NCBI GenBank assembly: GCA_936928855.1
Contig: CAKZHZ010000048.1
Span: 9,694-73,693 of the forward strand
Length of the DNA stretch: 64,000 bases
Direction of reading: 5' to 3'
Source of the DNA: an uncultured Polycyclovorans sp.
Lineage (GTDB): Bacteria; Pseudomonadota; Gammaproteobacteria; Nevskiales; Nevskiaceae
Made by a program: the position numbers and the translations under genes. Below are positions 53,142 to 62,051 of this stretch, one piece after another. Below the pieces are notes generated by a model. That model was not told the DNA's origin and searched no databases. It worked only from the letters and a program-made list of their open reading frames with translations. The first letter of the stretch is position 1. Every line of letters starts with the position of its first letter.

Positions 53142-53552
53142 TCAGGGCAGGAGTTGATCCAGCCGGTGTCCGGCGCGCAAGCCGGGGATCGTGGCGAAGT
53201 GGGCGTCGCGCGTGAGGACGTCGGCGCCGTGTTCAAGGGCGCTGGCGGCAATCCACAGGTCGTTGGTGGGAATGGGGGTGCCGGCACGGCGTAGGGCGAT
53301 ATAGCAGAGTGCATAGCGGTCGGCAGTGCTGCCGGTAATGGGGACCACTGTGACGCGTGGAGAGTCAAGAAATCGCGTAAGTCCGGCGCGGTTGCGTGCT
53401 TCCTGGTTGCCGGCGGCGAATCCGGCTAGCAGCTCGCCCAGCACGATGCTGTTGAGATACAGACGCTGGGCATTGCGCACAATCTCAACGATGTCGTCTC
53501 TGCCGCGCATGAAGTCGGCGTAAGCATTGGTGTCGATCAGGACGGGGCGCAT
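53142..53552 (-). CDS. vapC: VapC-type PIN-domain ribonuclease toxin
   Basis: A 136-residue PIN-domain protein. The acidic active-site residues are in place: Asp7 in VLIDTNAYADF, Glu in IVLGELLAGF, Asp in PTNDLWIAASAL and Asp in VLTRDAHFATI. VapC toxins cleave tRNA or rRNA and are neutralised by the partner VapB. It starts 3 bases after the vapB stop, antitoxin first, as usual. It is complete and probably functional. The following 52995-53141 stretch shows no gene. Confidence 0.92.
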   Translation of the reverse strand: MRPVLIDTNAYADFMRGRDDIVEIVRNAQRLYLNSIVLGELLAGFAAGNQEARNRAGLTRFLDSPRVTVVPITGSTADRYALCYIALRRAGTPIPTNDLWIAASALEHGADVLTRDAHFATIPGLRAGHRLDQLLP

Positions 53553-53555
53553 GGG

Positions 53556-53819
53556 CTATTTCCAAAGCGCCGTATCGACCTTGCTGAATGCAGCGGTGGC
53601 GTCGTGAAAAATGGCGGCGTCGTCATCGCTCCAGCTACCGGCCAGGGCATCGAGGTCGTCGTAGCTGCGCCGCTGCGGCCGCGGCAGTTCGCCATGCCCA
53701 AGGCCCTGCCGGATGAGGCGCAGGACCAAGGTGTTGACGCTGGCGTTTTCCTTTCGGGCAAGGGCTTTCAGTTCTAGAACCGTGTCAGGATCGAGTCCGC
53801 GTAGGCTGAGGTTGGACAT
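53556..53819 (-). CDS. vapB: VapB/FitA-type ribbon-helix-helix antitoxin
   Basis: An 87-residue antitoxin. The N-terminal ribbon-helix-helix (SNLSLRGLDPDTVLELKALA, then NASVNTLVLRLIRQGL) is of FitA type. The acidic C-terminal tail (WSDDDAAIFHDATAAFSKVD) would thread into the VapC active site. A GGAGCG-type ribosome site precedes the ATG. Two TGATATCA palindromes directly upstream are the likely autoregulatory operator. Confidence 0.9.
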   Translation of the reverse strand: MSNLSLRGLDPDTVLELKALARKENASVNTLVLRLIRQGLGHGELPRPQRRSYDDLDALAGSWSDDDAAIFHDATAAFSKVDTALWK

Positions 53820-53830
53820 GATGCGCTCCT

Positions 53831-53861
53831 TGATATCATGTTGATGTCGACGATGATATCA
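53831..53861. promoter_or_regulatory. Paired TGATATCA palindromes, probable VapB operator
   Basis: TGATATCA occurs at 53831-53838 and again at 53854-53861, 23 bp centre to centre, 12-42 bases upstream of the vapB start. Each copy is itself a perfect palindrome, and the pair is suited to a ribbon-helix-helix tetramer or VapBC octamer. Confidence 0.65.
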
Positions 53862-53919
53862 CTCGGCAAGGTTGGGGAGCTGCGCCAGCTGACGCGTGAT
53901 GTCGACCGTGATCGGTGGG

Positions 53920-54234
53920 CGTCATCCCGTCCTGGATGCGGACTTGCAACGGTTGAGGTCTGGATGGCCGACCTCCCTCCTCGTCACCCCCGACTTGATC
54001 GGGGGGCCACCTACGACGGTCGGACCTGGATGCCCGATCGAGTCGGGCATGACGGTTGAGGGGTGGTGGGCGTCATCCCGCACGTGATGCGGGATCCACC
54101 TGCGACGGTTGAGGCTGGATGCTCCATCAAGTAGGGCATGACGGGTGATGGGTAGCGAACGTCATCCCGCACTTGATGCGGGATCCACCTGCAACGGTTG
54201 GGGTCTGGATGCCCGATCAAATCGGGCATGACGA
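53920..54234. repeat. Tandem palindromic (REP-like) repeats, 89-bp unit
   Basis: Units beginning CGTCAT/CGTCAC start at 53920, 53982, 54071 and 54160. The last two steps are exactly 89 bp and the first is 62 bp (shortened). Each unit has a hairpin of type CATCCCGCA..TGCGGGAT, a conserved middle CCACCTGC(A/G)ACGGTTG and a second hairpin TGCCCGATC..GATCGGGCA ending GGGCATGACG. The copies diverge by substitutions. No gene is seen from 53862 to the TonB receptor start at 54374. Confidence 0.88.
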
Positions 54235-54373
54235 AGCGGGCACGTCACCACCGGCCAGAAAAAGTTCCGCATCAACCTTCATCTTCTGCCTTCGCTGTCG
54301 TCTTCTAGAGGACGCGCAAAGAAATCGCGAGAAGAGGCCGGGTCCACCGGCTGCCATTTCTGGAAGGAGACGC

Positions 54374-57300
54374 ATGATGCACGTCACCCGTCATCGGCCG
54401 GCCTATTGGGCTGGCGCCTGTCTGTCGTTGGTGTTGGCCGGGGCCCTCCCGGTGGTCAACGCCCAGACCGTTACATCGGAGGCAGCGGCGTCCGCCACTG
54501 CCGATATCCGCAGCTTCGACATCCCCGCGCAAAGCCTGCAAAGCGCGCTGATCGAGTACGGGCACCAGAGCGGGCACGAGTTGCTCTACACGCCGGAGGA
54601 TGTGGATGGCCTGCAGGGCAATGCCGTCACGGGTGATCTGAGCCGCGATGCGGCCCTGGTCGAGCTGCTGCGCGACACCGGGTTGCAGCATGACTACACC
54701 CCCTCCGGCGGCATCATCATCGGCACGCCGGAAAAGCTGGAGGCCTTGGGTGCCACCTCTTCCGGTGCGGTCGACGCCGATCCCATTCTCGATGTCGAAA
54801 CGGCGCGTCAACGGGGCGTCGAGGAAATCATCGTCACCGGGCAGAAGAAGGAGGAGCGCCTGCAGGATGTGCCGATCGCGATCAGTGCCTTCACCATGGA
54901 AGACCTGACGCGCAGCCAGATCGCGGGCGGGCCGGACCTGATCACCCAGGTGCCGAACATGACCTTCACCAAGACCAACTTCACCGGGTACAACATCCAG
55001 ATCCGGGGCATCGGCACGCAGGCGATCTCCGCCACCACCGACCCGGCCGTGGCGGTGGCGTTCAACAACTCCACGCTCATCCGCAACCGCTTCTTCGAGC
55101 AGGAGTTCTACGACATGAGCCGTGTCGAGGTGCTGCGTGGACCGCAGGGCACCCTATACGGACGCAACGCCACGGCCGGTGTGGTCAACCTGATCTCCGC
55201 CAAGCCGGTGTTTCACAAGGAAGCGATGTTCTCGCTGGATACCGGCAGCTACAACAGCCAGCGGTGGGAGGGCATGGCCAACCTGCCGTTGCTGGAAGAC
55301 AAGGCCGCCTTGCGTTTCGCAGCCGCGGGGACCAAGCGCGACGGTTACGTCACCAACGAGCTGACCGGGCAGCAGATCGATGGCCGTGATCTCTGGTCGT
55401 CCCGCCTGTCGTTGCGGGTGGAGCCGACGGACACCTTCAGCGCCAATCTGGTGTGGGAGCACTTCACCGAAGACGATGATCGTCTGCGTTCGGGCAAGCA
55501 GCTGTGCAAGAAGGACCTGGGCCCCGATCAGATCGGCGACCTGCCGGTCACGGGCAGTGGCGGCACCTTCGGTTTGCGCAGCTACATCAGCCAGGGTTGT
55601 GCGCCGGTCTCGCTGTACTCGGCCGAGGCCTTCGAGACGCCAAACGGGTTTGCCCTGCCGTACTACGGGCCGACCGCCAATATCGGCAACCCGGTGACGA
55701 AGGACCAGGATCCGTATCTCAACGCCTTCCAGTCCCGCAACCTGCGCGTGATCGAGTCGACGCTCGAGCCCGACTACGAGGCAGAATCCGATATCGTCCA
55801 GCTGCAGCTGTCCTGGAACGTCGCGCCGGGCGTGACGCTGGACTCCGAGACCGCATACGGGACGGACCTGCTGTCGTCGTTCCAGGACTACAACCGATTC
55901 ACCACCTCGCCGCAGGCCTTCGGGCCGGCCTCCGATGCGGACCCCGGTGTTCTGGACGAGAACAACGTCTTTTGCGACCCGCAGCTCGGCTGCTCGGACC
56001 GCCTGCTGCTGGGCGGCCTGTCGACGGCGGAATCGACACAGTTCAGTCAGGAGTTCCGGCTCTCGACCGATCTGGACGGGCCGGTGAACTTCAGTGTCGG
56101 CACCAACTATCTGCATTACGACACCGAGGACAAGTACTACGTCTTCATCAACAGCATCACCTTGCTGACCACGGTGTGGGATGAAAGTGAAGCGCCCTAC
56201 GTGGTGGGTGAAACCGATAACACGCACTGTCTGGCGACCCCCAACGCCGCAAGCAATCCGTTCGCGCTCTACAACGTGGCCGGCTGCACCTATGTCGATC
56301 CCAATCCAATCGGCTCCCTCAACGACCAGGGGCGCAACTACTTCCTGTCGAAGAACCCGTACGAGCTGCGGTCCTACAGCGTCTTCGGTGAGACTTACGT
56401 CGATGTCACCGATAACCTGAAAGTGACCGCGGGCCTGCGCTGGACGGTCGACAAAAAGCACGCGCCGCAGGTGCCCAGCTGGTTCCTGGTGGCGAACTCG
56501 GGTGGCGCCTATCCTGCCGCCCGCATCATCGACCAGACCTGGCGCGAGCCGACCGGGCGCCTCGCCGTGGACTGGAAGCCCAACCTGTCCTTCACCGACG
56601 AGACCCTGGTCTACGGCTCCTATGCCCGCGGCTACAAGGCGGGTGGCACCAACCCGCCGCCGCCGGTGGTGGCGACGTATGCGCCGAGCTTCAACAGCGA
56701 AATCGTGGCCTCGATGCAGCGCCAGGCGGAGACGTTTGATGCCGAGTTCGTCAACGCCTTCGAGATCGGCACCAAGAACACCCTGTTCGACGGCCGGCTC
56801 ATCGCCAACCTTGCCGCCTTCTACTACGACTACACGGATTATCAGGTGTCCGAGATCGTCAACCGCGCCGCGCTCAACCGCAATTTCGACGCGAAGATCT
56901 GGGGGGCGGAGCTCGAACTGGACTGGTTCGCGCTGGAAAACCTGCGGCTGGGTTTCAAGGGCGGCTATCAGAAAACCCGCATCGCCGACGGCGAGTCCGC
57001 GATCGACCTGATGGACCGCACCGCCGGCAACCCGGACTGGATTGTGGTGCGGCCGTTCCCCACCGTGCCGTCCAACTGTATTCTCCCGGTTGATGTCGTC
57101 ACCGCTGGCGGGCGCTTCAATCTGCAGCCCGGCTATCACAACGTCAGCCCCAGCGGCGCCTGCGTTGATGCCTACTATTCCGGGCTGGATCCGGTGACCG
57201 GCGAACCCTACGCGCCCGGCATCGACTACGCCGCCGAGCTGGGTTCCGCGTTCGCCGACTACCAGGGCTTCGATCCCACCACCGCGCCCAATGGCGGCAG

Positions 57301-58807
57301 GGGCTTTGCCAAGGAGCTGGGGGGCAACGAGCTGCCCAACGCCCCCAACTACACCGCCACCGTGACCGCCGACTATGGAATCCCGCTGGCCGGCAACTGG
57401 ATGATGAACCTGCACACGGACATCCACTGGCAGTCCAAGTCGTGGTGGCGCGTGTTCAACGATCACGAGTTCGCGCGGCTGGATGACTACTTCACCATGA
57501 ACCTGGCGGCCATCTTCGTGAACGACGCGGCCGGTTGGAACATCATGGCCTATATCAAGAACGTCACCGACGAGACCGCCATCTCCGGCGCCTTCCTCAA
57601 TTCGGATGACACCGGCCTGACCACCAACGTCTTCCTCACCGAGCCGCGCCTGTTCGGCCTGCGGGTGACCAAGTACTGGGATGGCGATGGCCTGCTCGGG
57701 TCCTTTGGCGCCCGTCGCGGAGCGGACTATCGCCTGCCGCTCACCTTGGAAGTGGGCGGCCAGCTGGCGGCGGTGGATGCCCCAAATGAGGTCATCGATC
57801 CGAGCTTCGGGGATGCCTTCACCGGGCCGATCGACATCTTCGGTGCCACCCAGAATCGCGACACGGGTTGGGGGGATGCGCAGACCGTCAAGCTGACCTG
57901 GCGCATGAAGGACAGCCCCTGGGCGATCTCCGGACGCTACCGTGGTGGCAAACTCGGCGAGACGGCAAAGGGGCATGTCGAACAGCGGACCGATCCGGTG
58001 GATTGCCTGCTGACCGGCACGTTCTTCGAGAGCCAGTGCAACAGCACCGATCCCAACCGGACGGCGGTGTTTAACGGTATCGAGAACTTCTCGATGGCCA
58101 ACTACGCGTCCATCACCGTATCGGATCGCGAGGACTATCAACTGACCGACCTCACGCTGAGTCGGGAGCTGTTGTTCGGCGGCCTGACGCAGTCGATTGT
58201 GGGTATCGGGCTGCGCCGGGCCGAATTCCGCTCGGATACCGATATCGCCCTCAACGGCATTCCCGACTGGGATGTGCCCGAGACGGGAATCTCGTTCCTC
58301 GGCGCTCCGGGCGAGTTCGCCAGTCGTACCTTCTACAGCGCCGAGTACTCGATGGACCGCAAGTTCAAGGGTACCGGTCTGGTGCTGAGCTGGGACGCTG
58401 CCAGCCGCCTGTTCGGCAACGACCACGACGGCCATGTCGAGCTGGACTGGTCGCTGAGCGCCGGCCTGCTGCACGGTGACCAGACGGTGACCGGTTCTGG
58501 CTGGGAAAAGCAGAGTCGCAACGAACAGCTGGAAGGCTACATGTTGCTACAGAACGCGCTCGACCCCGATGTGTCGATCAACGAGGAAATCGAGATTCCG
58601 CAGCAAACCCGCACCCGCCCCGAGAATGTGCCGATGGTGGGCGCCAGCCTTGGCCTGGCCTACCGTGTGGGCAGCTTCCGCATCGGCGCGGGTTACAGCT
58701 GGGAGCGCTACATCGATGTCATCGATGGCGGTATTTTCGAGCGCAAGAGCTACGACCGTACCATCGAAGGGCCCTCGGCCAAGGTCTCGGTCGACTTCGG
58801 CAGCTGA
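54374..58807 (+). CDS. TonB-dependent receptor with STN domain, fused to a second outer-membrane barrel-like domain
   Basis: A 1,477-residue outer-membrane protein. The ATG at 54374 has the Shine-Dalgarno GGAAGGAGA. A signal peptide ends VVNAQT, followed by an STN (secretin/TonB N-terminal) domain at about residues 45-120 (FDIPAQSLQSALIEYGHQSG). A TonB-box-like EEIIVTGQKK (about 152), a plug (RVEVLRGPQGTLYGRNATAG) and a barrel ending EPRLFGLRVTKYW at about residue 1101 come next, a complete receptor. The frame then continues about 375 residues with alternating aromatic/polar strands (DYQLTDLTLSRELLFGG, TQSIVGIGLRRAEFRSD, FRIGAGYSWERYIDV) and ends KVSVDFGS. That extension resembles a separate barrel of the Lpg1974/major-outer-membrane-protein kind. 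The STN domain suggests surface signalling, but no sigma/anti-sigma pair is adjacent. Ligand unknown. Confidence 0.9.
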   Translation: MMHVTRHRPAYWAGACLSLVLAGALPVVNAQTVTSEAAASATADIRSFDIPAQSLQSALIEYGHQSGHELLYTPEDVDGLQGNAVTGDLSRDAALVELLRDTGLQHDYTPSGGIIIGTPEKLEALGATSSGAVDADPILDVETARQRGVEEIIVTGQKKEERLQDVPIAISAFTMEDLTRSQIAGGPDLITQVPNMTFTKTNFTGYNIQIRGIGTQAISATTDPAVAVAFNNSTLIRNRFFEQEFYDMSRVEVLRGPQGTLYGRNATAGVVNLISAKPVFHKEAMFSLDTGSYNSQRWEGMANLPLLEDKAALRFAAAGTKRDGYVTNELTGQQIDGRDLWSSRLSLRVEPTDTFSANLVWEHFTEDDDRLRSGKQLCKKDLGPDQIGDLPVTGSGGTFGLRSYISQGCAPVSLYSAEAFETPNGFALPYYGPTANIGNPVTKDQDPYLNAFQSRNLRVIESTLEPDYEAESDIVQLQLSWNVAPGVTLDSETAYGTDLLSSFQDYNRFTTSPQAFGPASDADPGVLDENNVFCDPQLGCSDRLLLGGLSTAESTQFSQEFRLSTDLDGPVNFSVGTNYLHYDTEDKYYVFINSITLLTTVWDESEAPYVVGETDNTHCLATPNAASNPFALYNVAGCTYVDPNPIGSLNDQGRNYFLSKNPYELRSYSVFGETYVDVTDNLKVTAGLRWTVDKKHAPQVPSWFLVANSGGAYPAARIIDQTWREPTGRLAVDWKPNLSFTDETLVYGSYARGYKAGGTNPPPPVVATYAPSFNSEIVASMQRQAETFDAEFVNAFEIGTKNTLFDGRLIANLAAFYYDYTDYQVSEIVNRAALNRNFDAKIWGAELELDWFALENLRLGFKGGYQKTRIADGESAIDLMDRTAGNPDWIVVRPFPTVPSNCILPVDVVTAGGRFNLQPGYHNVSPSGACVDAYYSGLDPVTGEPYAPGIDYAAELGSAFADYQGFDPTTAPNGGRGFAKELGGNELPNAPNYTATVTADYGIPLAGNWMMNLHTDIHWQSKSWWRVFNDHEFARLDDYFTMNLAAIFVNDAAGWNIMAYIKNVTDETAISGAFLNSDDTGLTTNVFLTEPRLFGLRVTKYWDGDGLLGSFGARRGADYRLPLTLEVGGQLAAVDAPNEVIDPSFGDAFTGPIDIFGATQNRDTGWGDAQTVKLTWRMKDSPWAISGRYRGGKLGETAKGHVEQRTDPVDCLLTGTFFESQCNSTDPNRTAVFNGIENFSMANYASITVSDREDYQLTDLTLSRELLFGGLTQSIVGIGLRRAEFRSDTDIALNGIPDWDVPETGISFLGAPGEFASRTFYSAEYSMDRKFKGTGLVLSWDAASRLFGNDHDGHVELDWSLSAGLLHGDQTVTGSGWEKQSRNEQLEGYMLLQNALDPDVSINEEIEIPQQTRTRPENVPMVGASLGLAYRVGSFRIGAGYSWERYIDVIDGGIFERKSYDRTIEGPSAKVSVDFGS

Positions 58808-58828
58808 TCAACGCCGGATGTGCCAACG

Positions 58829-58857
58829 GCGGCGGGCGAAAGCCCGCCGCTTTTTTT
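58829..58857 (+). terminator. Rho-independent terminator of the fused receptor gene
   Basis: A perfect 9-bp stem GCGGCGGGC/GCCCGCCGC (58829-58837, 58842-58850) has a GAAA loop and is followed by seven T residues. It lies 21 bases after the stop codon. Confidence 0.95.
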
Positions 58858-59074
58858 GTGGCAACAGGGACAGGGCACGACAACGAGCGGCCAGGGTGGT
58901 TACACCAATGACCACGACCACAGCGTCATCCGCCCCGACGTCCGCCAAATCGGATCGGCTGCGAGGGGCAGCCGCAGGAGACTGAAGCCCAGCCACGTCG
59001 CCGTTGAGCCCAAGGGCGCGGAACCCGAATGCTATGATTTATCGGTGACAACCACGGTTGCCGGGTACGAGACG

Positions 59075-59431
59075 ATGATCAGCGGCGAGGCGTTTGACCG
59101 GGCGATCTGGGACGAGCTGATCCAGGTCTTTGGCCGTGAGGGCCTCGCCGAAATGATCCAGGCCTTACATGCCGATCTGCCGCTACAGCAGCAGCGGCTT
59201 GCTGAGGCGCTCAGGGCCGGGGACAGCGAAGGGCTGAAACAGATTGCCCACAGCTTGCGCGGGGTTGCGCTGCAATTCGGTGCGACGCGTTTGGTGGCGC
59301 AATGGAGCGCGCTGGAGCACTGCATCGCCAACGGCGGCGTGCTACCCGAAGTGGCGACTGCTGCAACGGCGGCATTGGAGTGCCAGGCGCAAATGAACCA
59401 GAGCCTTTATGAAGCCCTGGACGCCGGCTGA
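59075..59431 (+). CDS. Histidine phosphotransfer (Hpt) protein
   Basis: A 118-residue helical Hpt-domain protein. The phospho-accepting His is in KQIAHSLRGVALQFGATRL. The leading helices (FDRAIWDELIQVFGREGLAE, DLPLQQQRLAEALRAGD) match the family. An in-frame GTG at 59045 is an alternative start. Its end overlaps the downstream hybrid kinase by 23 bases, so the genes are cotranscribed. It would relay phosphate between the kinase receiver domains and the NarL-type regulator. Confidence 0.88.
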   Translation: MISGEAFDRAIWDELIQVFGREGLAEMIQALHADLPLQQQRLAEALRAGDSEGLKQIAHSLRGVALQFGATRLVAQWSALEHCIANGGVLPEVATAATAALECQAQMNQSLYEALDAG

Positions 59432-62021
59432 GGGCAGGCAGATTTCAACCCCCACGCGCAGCGTGTTGCTGTGTGCCCTGGTGTTCGTCGCCGGCTTGTT
59501 GCTGGCCTGGCAGACCGCGCTGGTCATCGCTCAGCACCAAGGCGCGCGCTTCGGCCAGGAAGTATTGCGCCTGGAGTCTTCGATCGAACAGCGCATGACT
59601 GCCTACGTGCAGGTGCTGCGCGGCGGGCTTGGATTGTTCGCCGCGTCGGATGACGTTTCACTGGATGAATGGCTCCGTTACGTCGATACCCTGCGCCTGA
59701 GCGAGCGCTACCCCGGTTTCAAATCACTGAGCTACGCACCCGCCGTGCGCCCCGAGGACCTGCCCGACTTTGTGGCCAGGGTGCGCGCACAACCCGTGCC
59801 CGAAGGCATGCGGGACCCGACACTACTCAGTGAATACAAGCCGCGCTCGCCGGTTGCGGACAGCGGCCGGCCCCCGATCCACTCTCCGATACTTTTTGTG
59901 GCGCCCTGGGTGCCCGAGAACCAGCGAGTGCTGGGTGTCGACATGATGCAGGAGCCTTCGCGCCGTGCCGCGATGCAGCGAGCGGTTGCACGTGGTGATG
60001 CGATTCTCAGCCCCAAGTTGCGACTGGCCGGCCTAGACGGGGTGCAAGCGGCTTTCATCGTGTATCTGCCGGTTCAGCGCAACGGGCAACTCCTGGGCTG
60101 GCTGACCGCGGCTTTTCGCGCCCAGGAGTTCATGTCAGGTGTGTTCGGAAACGACGCCACCGCCCTCGCGTTCGAAGTCTATGACGGTGATACCGACAAC
60201 ACCGATGCGCTGCTGTACTCCACTGCCGGGGTGGAAGCCGACGGTGGCCCCAAGCCCTTGCCTTCAGGCACCCGTGTTCGTTTTGAAAGCCGCACATCAT
60301 TCGTGCTGGCAGATCGGCCCTGGACCTTGCGTGTGGTGGCCTCGCCGGCATTCTTTGATGCCACGGAACAACTGACGCCGTGGTTGGTGGCCTTCGGTGG
60401 ACTGCTTGCCGCGCTGCTGCTGTTCAGCTTCGCACGGGGCGGTGCCCGCTGGCGCTCGCAGGCGGCGGCGCTGGAGCAGGCCCAGGCCGCAGTGGAGTCA
60501 GCCAACCAGGCCAAGAGCGATTTCCTGGCAAACATGAGTCACGAGATCCGTACGCCTCTCAACGCAATTCTCGGCACTGCCGAACTCCTTGGCGACACCC
60601 GTCTGGATCAGGACCAGCGCCAAAGCCTGGACACCATTCAGCAAAGCGGTGACCACCTGCTCGGTGTGATCAACGACATCCTGGATTTCAGCAAGGTCGA
60701 ATCGGGCATGCTGGAACTGGAAGATGAGGTGTTCGATCTGCGCCACACCGTTGAGGATGCGCTTGAGCTGGTCGCTCACCGCGCGATGCAGAAACGACTG
60801 AATCTGGCGTGTGATTTCGCGCCCGACACGCCGGAAATGGTGAAAGGCGATGCGGCCCGGGTTCGCCAGATTCTGGTCAACTATCTGTCGAACGCGATCA
60901 AGTTCACCGAGCACGGCGATGTGGCGGTGGAAATCAAGGCGCAACCCCAGGGGGCGTCGCAACACCGGTTCCTGATCGCGGTACGCGACACCGGCATTGG
61001 CATCCCGCCCCACCGGCTGGACCGCCTTTTCAAGTCCTTCAGCCAGGTCGATGCCTCAACCACACGCCGTTACGGCGGAAGCGGGCTGGGCCTGGCGATC
61101 TGTCAGCGTCTGGCTGAGCGCATGGGCGGGGAGGTGGGTGTTGACAGCCACCCTGGCCGCGGCTCGACCTTCTGGTTCAGCTTTCAGGCCGCCACCGATC
61201 CCTCCTGGCAGCCACCGCAACGTCCGGAGCTCCGCGATCTGCGGGACAAGCGCGTACTGATCGTGGATGACAACGACACCAACCGGCGGATTCTGTCTGC
61301 CACCGCTCAGGGCTGGGGCATGCAGGTTGTCGCCACCGCCTCGGCACAAGCAGCGCTGACGCGCATCGAAAAGGGCGAGGCTTTCGATCTGGCCGTACTG
61401 GATTACTTCATGCCGGACATGGACGGCGCCACGCTGGCGGCGGCCATCCGCCAACACCGCACCCCTGAGGCTTTGCCCTTGCTGCTGCTGAGCAGCGCGC
61501 GTCCGCCAGCGGATGCCTTGTCGAGTTTCGACCTGACGCGGATCAAGCCGCTACGCCGCAGTGGTTTGCTGGACGTGTTTCTGGAGTTGCTGGTCCCCGG
61601 TCGCGCGAAAGCGAAACCTGGTGTATCCGGTTCCACGACGCCGGTGGACATGCCGGCCTTGCGTGTGCTGCTGGCGGAAGACAACGTCATCAATCGCCAG
61701 ATCGGCACGCGTATGCTGGCATCCCTGGGCTACCAGGCGGATGTGGTCGAGGACGGCGCGCAGGCCGTCGCTGCAGTGGGTCGCACGCCTTACGATCTGG
61801 TGTTGATGGATGTGCATATGCCGGTCATGGACGGGCTGGAAGCCACCCGCCAGATTCGGGGGATGAGTCACATCCGGCAGCCGCGCATTTTCGCGATGAC
61901 CGCCAGCGTGCTGGACGAGGAACGTCAAGCCTGCCTGGATGCCGGCATGGATCGTCATCTCGCCAAACCGTTCCGTCGCCATGAACTGGAAAAAGCCTTG
62001 CGCGATGCAGCAAGTGGATAA
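59409..62021 (+). CDS. CHASE-domain hybrid sensor histidine kinase with two receiver domains
   Basis: An 870-residue membrane kinase. The first helix is LLCALVFVAGLLLAWQTALV. A periplasmic CHASE sensor follows (about residues 55-300; RYPGFKSLSYAPAV, GVDMMQEPSRRAAM), then the second helix (about 320-342). HisKA has the phospho-His in NMSHEIRTPLNAILG (about residue 377). HATPase has VNYLSNAIKFTEHG, RDTGIGIPPHRL and GGSGLGLAICQRLAE. Receiver 1 (about 615-730) has VLIVDDNDTN and LDYFMPDMDG. Receiver 2 (about 750-868) has LLAEDNVINR and LMDVHMPVMDG. The BarA/TorS-like layout needs an Hpt, supplied by the overlapping upstream gene. CHASE domains bind small extracellular ligands; this one is unknown. 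Confidence 0.95.
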   Translation: MKPWTPAEGRQISTPTRSVLLCALVFVAGLLLAWQTALVIAQHQGARFGQEVLRLESSIEQRMTAYVQVLRGGLGLFAASDDVSLDEWLRYVDTLRLSERYPGFKSLSYAPAVRPEDLPDFVARVRAQPVPEGMRDPTLLSEYKPRSPVADSGRPPIHSPILFVAPWVPENQRVLGVDMMQEPSRRAAMQRAVARGDAILSPKLRLAGLDGVQAAFIVYLPVQRNGQLLGWLTAAFRAQEFMSGVFGNDATALAFEVYDGDTDNTDALLYSTAGVEADGGPKPLPSGTRVRFESRTSFVLADRPWTLRVVASPAFFDATEQLTPWLVAFGGLLAALLLFSFARGGARWRSQAAALEQAQAAVESANQAKSDFLANMSHEIRTPLNAILGTAELLGDTRLDQDQRQSLDTIQQSGDHLLGVINDILDFSKVESGMLELEDEVFDLRHTVEDALELVAHRAMQKRLNLACDFAPDTPEMVKGDAARVRQILVNYLSNAIKFTEHGDVAVEIKAQPQGASQHRFLIAVRDTGIGIPPHRLDRLFKSFSQVDASTTRRYGGSGLGLAICQRLAERMGGEVGVDSHPGRGSTFWFSFQAATDPSWQPPQRPELRDLRDKRVLIVDDNDTNRRILSATAQGWGMQVVATASAQAALTRIEKGEAFDLAVLDYFMPDMDGATLAAAIRQHRTPEALPLLLLSSARPPADALSSFDLTRIKPLRRSGLLDVFLELLVPGRAKAKPGVSGSTTPVDMPALRVLLAEDNVINRQIGTRMLASLGYQADVVEDGAQAVAAVGRTPYDLVLMDVHMPVMDGLEATRQIRGMSHIRQPRIFAMTASVLDEERQACLDAGMDRHLAKPFRRHELEKALRDAASG

Positions 62022-62051
62022 ACTCGGCATCCGCAACAGGATGCCCACTGC

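Noticed and set aside
55154..58474. A 1,106-codon open frame antisense to the fused TonB receptor
   Set aside because: Its protein has no recognisable domain and is a His/Arg/Gly/Val-rich reverse reading of a clear receptor gene. Long antisense frames are expected in high-GC DNA.
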